Shown here: positions 23,655 to 28,405 of the stretch, one piece after another
Layout of the letters: every line of letters begins with the position of its first letter
How positions within the stretch are numbered: position 1 is the stretch's first letter
The notes under the pieces: generated by a model
The model's input: the letters and a program-made list of their open reading frames with translations, nothing else
What the model was told of the DNA's origin: nothing
Database searches by the model: none
Program-made: the position numbers and the translations under genes
From: an uncultured Spartobacteria bacterium
Lineage (GTDB): Bacteria > Verrucomicrobiota > Verrucomicrobiia > Chthoniobacterales > Terrimicrobiaceae
Length of the DNA: 28,405 bases
Direction: 5' to 3'
Assembly: GCA_937960895.1 (NCBI GenBank)
Contig: CALCJD010000067.1
Coordinates: 1-28,405, forward strand

Positions 23655-26168
23655 TCACCTCCACTCATGCTTAGGATACTGCCGTTGCAGCTGCTGCTTG
23701 AGTTTCGGATAAGCCTCGACCCAGAACGTCTTGAGGCTGCGCGTGACCTGCACCGGACGCTGATTGGGGGCAAGCACCTGGATGGTCACCGGGACGCGCC
23801 CCAACGCAATCCGGATGTCGTCCCCGACCCCGTAAAGATCCTGGATGCGCGCCGCCAGGGTGGGCTCGCCTCCATACGTGATCTTGGCGCGGCGGCCGCC
23901 CGGGAGTTGATAGCGTTCGGGGGCATGACGGTCCACGAACTGCTGCTGGGCGGGCTCGAGCAGCGAACGGGCGAGGGGAAGGATGGGGCGGTCCTTGATT
24001 TCGCGATAGCTGGTGGCGCCCTCGCAGGCAAGGTGGATGATGTATTCGCGCTCCTCCGGTCCGAGGGTGGGGAGTCTCTGTTCGGGTACGGCCCGGGCGA
24101 GGAAATTGACGCGTTCGATCCATTGCTCGACCGCATCGTCCCAGGCGGTGAGCCTGAGCTCGCCGGCCGTCACGACTCCGGCCAGGCAGATTGTGGCCTC
24201 GGCGGACGGCGTGGCGTCGCGGTCCTGGGCTTCAATGACCAGATCGCGGAAGATCTTTTCCCGCCGCACCACGACACGCTTCTGCGAGTTGTCGAAAATG
24301 TGGGAGGACTTTTCCTGGAAATCTTCGGGAAACATTTCCTGCAGCCAGCTTTCCTGGATCTCGGTGGCCAGCGAAATGAGCACCTGGGCGTCGCCACCCC
24401 GGCCTTCGATCTCGGTGATTTCCGCCCCGACAATCAGCCGGCTGTTTTGCGCGACACTTGAACGGGCAAGCTGACCGCGCCGTCCATGCACAATGTCGCA
24501 AACCAGCGTGCCCCCGCTGCGGCGGCGCGCCACCTGGTCGGCAAATCCCGCCAGAATGCAGCGCGCGATGTCCTCGTCCCGGGCCTTGTCCGCATGGACG
24601 TCGAGATTTTCCTCCCGCGCGATGTCGAGGAACTGCTCGAAGAGTTTGTTCACCTGCCGGGCGGCCTCGCCGTGGATGGCCAGCGGACGCAGGGCGTCCA
24701 TGCGGAAGCCGTGTTCCTTCGCATACGTGAAGGCCCGGATGAGAATCAGAAAGTCCGACAGGCCGTCGCCGAAAATTTCCGCCCGTTCCTCTTCCACGCG
24801 CTTGTCCGCACGCAGGAAGATGCCGCGCGACTGGGTGAGCGCCGCGATGAGGGCGGCGGCCCGAACGCAGCCGAGTTCCTGCGCGGCGAGAAACATCCGC
24901 GCATAGCGCGGGTGCACCGGGAAACTCAGCATGCGCCGACCCATGGCCGTGATGTGTCCCGTCCTGGCATCCACCGCCCCGAGGTCGCGAAGAAGCTGCT
25001 CCGCACGGGCGAGGGACTTTTCCTCCGGCGGATCCATCCACCGAAACGCCGCGAGATCGTTCACCCCGGCGGCCTTGAGGGACAGCACGGTTTCCGCCAT
25101 GTCGAGCCGGCGGATTTCCGGAAGTTCGTTGCCCGGACGCCGGGCATGGTCGCGTTCGGTCCAGAGCCGGAGACAGACCCCCGGCGCCGTGCGCCCCGCC
25201 CGGCCCGCACGCTGGTCCGCGGAAGCGCGGCTGATTTTTTCGATGAGAAGCGTGTTGATGCCGCGGTGGGGGTCGTAGCGCGCCACCCGGGCCAGGCCGG
25301 AATCCACCACCATGGTCACCCCGTCGATGGTGAGCGAGGTTTCCGCGACGTTGGTCGACACGATGATCTTTCGCTGCGCCGTGCGGGCGACGGCCTTGTC
25401 CTGCTCGGCTGCCGGCAGCTCGCCGTGCAGCGGCAGGATTGCAAAGTTGCCACCCACCCGGCCGGCAATCTCCCGCATCGTCCGCTGGATCTCGTAGGCG
25501 CCGGGCATGAACACCAGGATGTCCCCCTCCGTACGGTCGAGGTTTTCCGCCACCGCGTCGGCGGCCAATTCCCACGGTGGCTCGTCCTGCGGTTCGCGGG
25601 GCAGATACTCGATGTCCACCGGAAACACCCGGCCCGCGGAGGTGAGGGTTTCGCAGGGGGCCAGATACCGGCTCAGTTGCGTGCTGTCCAAGGTCGCGGA
25701 CATGACCACAATCTTCAGGTCCGGCCGCACGGTCTCCTGAAGTTCCAGCGCGCGCGCCAGACTGATGTCCCCGTAAAGGTGACGCTCGTGAAACTCGTCG
25801 AAAATCAGCGCGGAGACGCCGCGAAGTTCCGGATCGGCGAGCATCTGGCGCAGGAGGATGCCCTCGGTGACAAACAAAATGCGGGTGTCCCGCGACGAAA
25901 CGTTGTCGAGCCGGATCTGGTAGCCCACTTCGCCGCCGAGCGGTACGCCCCGTTCCTCCGCGACCCGCTTGGCCAACATGCGCGCGGCCAGCCTCCGGGG
26001 CTGCAACACAATGCACCGGCCGTCACCGAGCACCCCGCCGTCGAGAAGGATCTGCGGCGTCTGCGTCGATTTGCCCGAGCCCGTCGGAGCCTGGAGAATC
26101 AGACGGCCATTCGCCTGCAGGGTGGTGACGATTTCCTCATCGAGATCGTAAATCGGTAGAACGGCCAT
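23655..26168 (-). CDS. hrpB: ATP-dependent DEAH-family helicase HrpB
   Basis: An 837-residue superfamily 2 helicase. Motif I APTGSGKST is at 27-35, motif Ia QPRRLAA near 56-62, motif II DEFH at 124-127 (DEFH rather than DEAH is usual for HrpB), motif III SAT at 157-159, motif V VSTNVAETSLTIDGV and motif VI SADQRAGRAGRTAPG. The HA2-like region and the HrpB-specific C-terminal domain follow; the end (PVQVTRSLKTFWVEAYPKLK-QQL-RQYPKHEW) is the signature ending of bacterial HrpB. The role is poorly defined, with RNA processing suspected. The ATG at 26168 has only a very close AGGG before it, but homology begins at once (LPIYDLDEEIVTTLQ). It is transcribed alone. Confidence 0.95.
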   Translation of the reverse strand: MAVLPIYDLDEEIVTTLQANGRLILQAPTGSGKSTQTPQILLDGGVLGDGRCIVLQPRRLAARMLAKRVAEERGVPLGGEVGYQIRLDNVSSRDTRILFVTEGILLRQMLADPELRGVSALIFDEFHERHLYGDISLARALELQETVRPDLKIVVMSATLDSTQLSRYLAPCETLTSAGRVFPVDIEYLPREPQDEPPWELAADAVAENLDRTEGDILVFMPGAYEIQRTMREIAGRVGGNFAILPLHGELPAAEQDKAVARTAQRKIIVSTNVAETSLTIDGVTMVVDSGLARVARYDPHRGINTLLIEKISRASADQRAGRAGRTAPGVCLRLWTERDHARRPGNELPEIRRLDMAETVLSLKAAGVNDLAAFRWMDPPEEKSLARAEQLLRDLGAVDARTGHITAMGRRMLSFPVHPRYARMFLAAQELGCVRAAALIAALTQSRGIFLRADKRVEEERAEIFGDGLSDFLILIRAFTYAKEHGFRMDALRPLAIHGEAARQVNKLFEQFLDIAREENLDVHADKARDEDIARCILAGFADQVARRRSGGTLVCDIVHGRRGQLARSSVAQNSRLIVGAEITEIEGRGGDAQVLISLATEIQESWLQEMFPEDFQEKSSHIFDNSQKRVVVRREKIFRDLVIEAQDRDATPSAEATICLAGVVTAGELRLTAWDDAVEQWIERVNFLARAVPEQRLPTLGPEEREYIIHLACEGATSYREIKDRPILPLARSLLEPAQQQFVDRHAPERYQLPGGRRAKITYGGEPTLAARIQDLYGVGDDIRIALGRVPVTIQVLAPNQRPVQVTRSLKTFWVEAYPKLKQQLQRQYPKHEWR

Positions 26169-26431
26169 CCCTGTTGTGATTTCGCTTCCGCACCCCGTTG
26201 TCCAGCCCGGAAAACCGCCGGACGAAATGCCGTTCCGCGCATAACCCCGCCCCGCAAAACATCATTGCCCAGGAAGTTGTGCAATCCGGTTGCTTCGCGT
26301 GGCGGAAATCTGCGGGATGGCAACGACAGACTATCCTCTTCAGGGGACAGCGGTGGCAGGAGCGGATGCGTGGTTTTGGCCGGATGGTGAGCTCGCCGCA
26401 AAGCGGCATGAGGCCGCACATTGAATCGAAT

Positions 26432-26535
26432 GCAGGAAGCCTCCCCTTTGGGAATGTGTTCAGCAAGTTGTCGCCCTTTCACACCGCCGCCTGGGACGCG
26501 AGGCCAGGGGGAGGCTTTGGGCCCAACGTGCCTGC
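26432..26535. ncRNA. Candidate structured RNA or DNA hairpin element
   Basis: AAGCCTCCCC (26437-26446) is perfectly complementary to GGGGAGGCTT (26508-26517). The stem extends inward through TT/AG and GG/CC with one bulge, and outward through GCAGG (26432-26436) with CCTGC (26531-26535), leaving a 13-base bulge on the 3' side only. A possible inner GTGT/ACAC pairing lies in the 50-base loop. About 20 paired positions over 104 bases is more than expected by chance, and a terminator-like hairpin follows at 26543. I could not match it to 6S, SRP, RNase P or tmRNA. Strand is unknown; the downstream hairpin favours plus. Confidence 0.35.
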
Positions 26536-26542
26536 GCATCAC

Positions 26543-26569
26543 AGCCCGGCTCAAAGGGCCGGGTTTCCT
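26543..26569 (+). terminator. Terminator-like hairpin after the structured element
   Basis: AGCCCGGC and GCCGGGTT pair (one G-U) around a seven-base loop and are followed by TCCTTGG, so the U-run is poor. It sits eight bases after the structured element at 26432-26535 and has no coding gene upstream on the plus strand. Confidence 0.4.
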
Positions 26570-26604
26570 TGGGATTCCATGCGGCGACCTGAAGAGACGC
26601 GACA

Positions 26605-26647
26605 GTGGGAATGATTCGATCTTTCCAGGCTGGATCCCCATTCCCAC
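26605..26647. repeat. Perfect nine-base inverted repeat
   Basis: GTGGGAATG (26605-26613) and CATTCCCAC (26639-26647) are perfectly complementary around a 25-base spacer. The spacer itself contains GATC copies and CCAGGCTGG, so further imperfect pairing is possible. It has no U-run and no adjoining gene. Confidence 0.55.
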
Positions 26648-26941
26648 GTGCCCTTCGAATCGGGCCCGGGGATTTGATGCCTTTGGCTCTACGGCGGGTC
26701 GCCTGTAGGTAACTCTTTGTATTAAATAAGGTTGCGCGATGGGTAATGCGGAAGCCTTTCGGGAGGATGTTTTTTGCCTGATCCGTTTACCGGGCGGTTC
26801 CGGCTTGCGACAACTCTCAAGCTTCCTCACAATACGCTCATCCGCGCGTCCCTTGATCGGATGTTTGTCATGGTGAACCCGAAGATCACCAAGGGCGGCA
26901 GCTTGCCTTCTTAAGTGGAGAAAGACGCTGTGGTAAAGTCG

Positions 26942-28348
26942 TCAGGAATGCTGATCCAGCGGTGATGGCACGACAATTCCCGGACGGTTCAGCACATGCG
27001 TGTAGATCATCGTTGTACTCACATCAGCATGCCCCAACAATTCCTGAACGGTGCGTATGTCGGAACCCGCTTCCAAGAGATGCGTAGCAAACGAATGCCG
27101 CAACGTGTGGGGTGTCACCGGTTTGGTTAAGCCGGCACGAAGCGCCGACCTTTTCACCAGCTGCTGGATGCCATTTTCGCTCAGATGATGACGCCGGATT
27201 TTTTTGGTCCAGGGATCCTCGGATAGATTCGGCGCCGGGAAAACCCAATACCACCCCCATTCAGTCGCCGCATTGGGATATTTCACCGCAAGCGCATCAG
27301 GAAGAAAAACCCCCTCCACCCCCATCGCCCGGTCCTTTTCCCACCGCTCCCTCGCCACAGCCATCTGCGCCTTCAGCCCCGCGACCGTCGCCTTCGGCAA
27401 TGGCACCCTGCGATCCTTGTCCCCCTTCCCGCCGCGAACGACGATATACCCGTTGGCAAAATCGATGTCCTTGATCCGCAGCCGCACGCATTCCAGCACC
27501 CGCAATCCCGCGCCATACATCAATTCCGCCATCAGCCGGCCCGTACCCCGCATCCCTGCAAGCAGATCGCGCACCTCCTCCCTCGCCAGCACCGTGGGCA
27601 CCCTGCTGCGCCGCTCCGGCCGTTTCACCCCATCGGAACCACCCGGCCGTTTCTTGAGAACCACCCGGAAAACAAACTGTAGCGCGCTCAATGCCTGATT
27701 CAGGGTGGAAGACGACACCCGCCGCACCAGCGTGAGATAATCCAGATACTCCTGCGCCTGCTCCCAGTTCAGCTCACGACGCGAACCCGGACGCGTGAAC
27801 ACAATAAAGCGCCTCGTCCATTCCAAATACGTCCGCTCGGTCCGATACGAATAGCGCTCCAGCCGCAACGCCTCCTCGACCTGCTCCAAAAACCCTTGAT
27901 ACTTCTCCGGACACTCTCCGCCATCCGACCGGCCCGCAAACCGCTCCGCCCCCGCCACCGGCTCTCGCCCCGTCTCTGCTGCCGTTCCCTGGCCAAGTTC
28001 GCCGACCGGCCATTGGAAAAGATCCTCCGGCCAAACCCGCGCCCAGCTTCGCGGCTCCACTGCCTGAAACAGGATGCGCAGCGCCTCCTCCGCCTGTTTG
28101 ATCTGCCACACCTTTCGGCCCGTCCCCGCCATCTGTTTCAAAAACTCCCTCACATCCTCCAAATTCCCCTCCTCAAATCCCTTCGGCTTCAAAAATCGCA
28201 GCCAGCTCAGGACCCACGCCCGATAAAACTCTTGATGCCTCGCCTCCACCCCATGCTGCTTCAATGCCAGCCGATACCGCAACCACCGCTCCTCCCAAAT
28301 TCCAGCTGCCTTTGAGTTTACAAAAACATCTTGCCTGTCAGACTTCAT
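26942..28348 (-). CDS. intI: Integron-type tyrosine recombinase (IntI-like integrase) with extra N-terminal domain
   Basis: A 468-residue tyrosine recombinase. The catalytic set is complete: Arg283 (MYGAGLRVLE), a Lys in GKGDKDR (308 or 311), His414 and Arg417 (TPHTLRHSF), His440 (LLGHADVSTTM) and Tyr449 (MIYTHVL). Between the Lys motif and His414 lies the insertion that separates integron integrases from XerC/D: FLPDALAVKYPNAATEWGWY near 348-367, then RRHHLSENG. Residues 150-233 form the usual core-binding domain. The first 145 residues have no counterpart in the 337-residue IntI1; residues 18-105 look like a second helical core-binding-like domain. IntI enzymes insert and excise gene cassettes at attI/attC sites. 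The ATG at 28348 lacks a ribosome-binding site. No attC was found 3' of the gene, so an array would lie beyond 28405. Confidence 0.92.
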   Translation of the reverse strand: MKSDRQDVFVNSKAAGIWEERWLRYRLALKQHGVEARHQEFYRAWVLSWLRFLKPKGFEEGNLEDVREFLKQMAGTGRKVWQIKQAEEALRILFQAVEPRSWARVWPEDLFQWPVGELGQGTAAETGREPVAGAERFAGRSDGGECPEKYQGFLEQVEEALRLERYSYRTERTYLEWTRRFIVFTRPGSRRELNWEQAQEYLDYLTLVRRVSSSTLNQALSALQFVFRVVLKKRPGGSDGVKRPERRSRVPTVLAREEVRDLLAGMRGTGRLMAELMYGAGLRVLECVRLRIKDIDFANGYIVVRGGKGDKDRRVPLPKATVAGLKAQMAVARERWEKDRAMGVEGVFLPDALAVKYPNAATEWGWYWVFPAPNLSEDPWTKKIRRHHLSENGIQQLVKRSALRAGLTKPVTPHTLRHSFATHLLEAGSDIRTVQELLGHADVSTTMIYTHVLNRPGIVVPSPLDQHS

Positions 28349-28351
28349 GAG

Positions 28352-28397
28352 TTAGAATGACATCATGTTTCTGCAATATTTCAACACATCATTCTAA
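28352..28397. promoter_or_regulatory. AT-rich integrase upstream region with perfect inverted repeat
   Basis: TTAGAATGA (28352-28360) and TCATTCTAA (28389-28397) are perfect nine-base arms 28 bases apart, ending four bases before the integrase start codon. Between them, on the minus strand, TTGAAA and TGTCAT lie about 16 bases apart and could be a weak promoter. The position fits an operator or part of an attI recombination region. No CTGT-N8-ACAG LexA box is present. Confidence 0.45.
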
Positions 28398-28405
28398 AAT
28401 ACGTT

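Larger units (their letters stand above)
26169..26941. other. 773-base stretch without a convincing gene
   Basis: The spacer between the hrpB start and the integrase stop. Open frames here (for example 26198-26614 on plus and 26137-26466 on minus) show no recognisable domain, overlap each other antisense and lack ribosome-binding sites. What the stretch does hold is an unusual density of inverted repeats between 26395 and 26665, an AT-rich patch at 26717-26730 (TTTGTATTAAATAA), and a short open frame ending at 26914 (VMVNPKITKGGSLPS) that might be a decayed gene end. GTTRRRY/RYYYAAC pairs spaced like an attC site were looked for and not found; only a lone GCCCAAC at 26521 fits. Confidence 0.6.

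Noticed and set aside
24486..26159. A 557-codon open frame on the plus strand
   Set aside because: Antisense to hrpB, which carries all helicase motifs.
26198..26614. Open frame of 138 codons in the spacer before the integrase
   Set aside because: No recognisable domain, no ribosome-binding site, and it runs through several strong inverted repeats.
26605..26670. Possible tRNA or tmRNA fragment because of TTCGATC and TTCGAATC strings
   Set aside because: The flanking bases do not form a T-arm of correct geometry (stem GCCC/GGGC with an eight-base loop) and no acceptor or anticodon arm could be built.
26521..26700. Possible attC cassette site starting at GCCCAAC (26521)
   Set aside because: No matching GTTRRRY box within the usual distance, so it does not fit the attC layout.
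26747..26914. Short open frame ending in KITKGGSLPS
   Set aside because: Only about 55 codons without a supported start; could be a decayed gene end, but this cannot be shown from sequence alone.
28349..28405. LexA box controlling the integrase, as in other integrons
   Set aside because: No CTGT-N8-ACAG or TGTTC-N4-GAACA sequence is present in the visible upstream bases.

Overview
The window is about 28.4 kb of high-GC (roughly 60-65% by eye) bacterial chromosome, densely packed with genes on both strands, many of them overlapping by 1-8 bases and many starts lacking a clear Shine-Dalgarno sequence. The mix suggests the PVC group, most likely Verrucomicrobiota (Opitutae-like): a PEP-CTERM surface protein, a TMTC-like membrane TPR protein, a 'plant-type' phosphofructokinase, and a SecA whose motif VI reads RGRCARQGD, a variant I associate with chlamydiae and relatives. 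The lineage is inference; no rRNA or tRNA gene was seen.

Region 1 (1-4420, plus strand): the 3' part of trpC, an ABC-2 export pair (ATPase plus permease) and ruvB, ending in an intrinsic terminator. Region 2 (4421-7366): a minus-strand ATP-type 6-phosphofructokinase diverges from a tight three-gene plus-strand operon (DUF6504-like protein, AlkZ-related protein, HD-domain phosphohydrolase). Region 3 (7457-13764): a minus-strand cytosolic GH38 alpha-mannosidase diverges from secA.

Region 4 (13765-20569, plus strand): a small basic orphan, a membrane-anchored TPR protein, a PEP-CTERM exported protein translationally coupled to a TMTC-like polytopic TPR protein, trmL overlapping an ABC ATPase that lacks its permeases, and an orphan secreted protein followed by a strong terminator. 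Two of these intergenic regions share an unexplained palindromic motif.

Region 5 (20677-26168, minus strand): a small multidrug-export-family protein, a putative Na+/H+ antiporter, an unknown membrane protein, a heptamer tandem repeat, and the DEAH helicase hrpB. Region 6 (26169-28405): a 770-base gene-free stretch rich in inverted repeats, then an integron-type tyrosine recombinase (IntI-like, with the IntI-specific insertion and an extra N-terminal domain). The window ends in an abruptly AT-rich stretch beyond the integrase 5' end, where an attI site and cassettes would be expected. That integron platform and the structured region beside it are the most interesting parts of the window.
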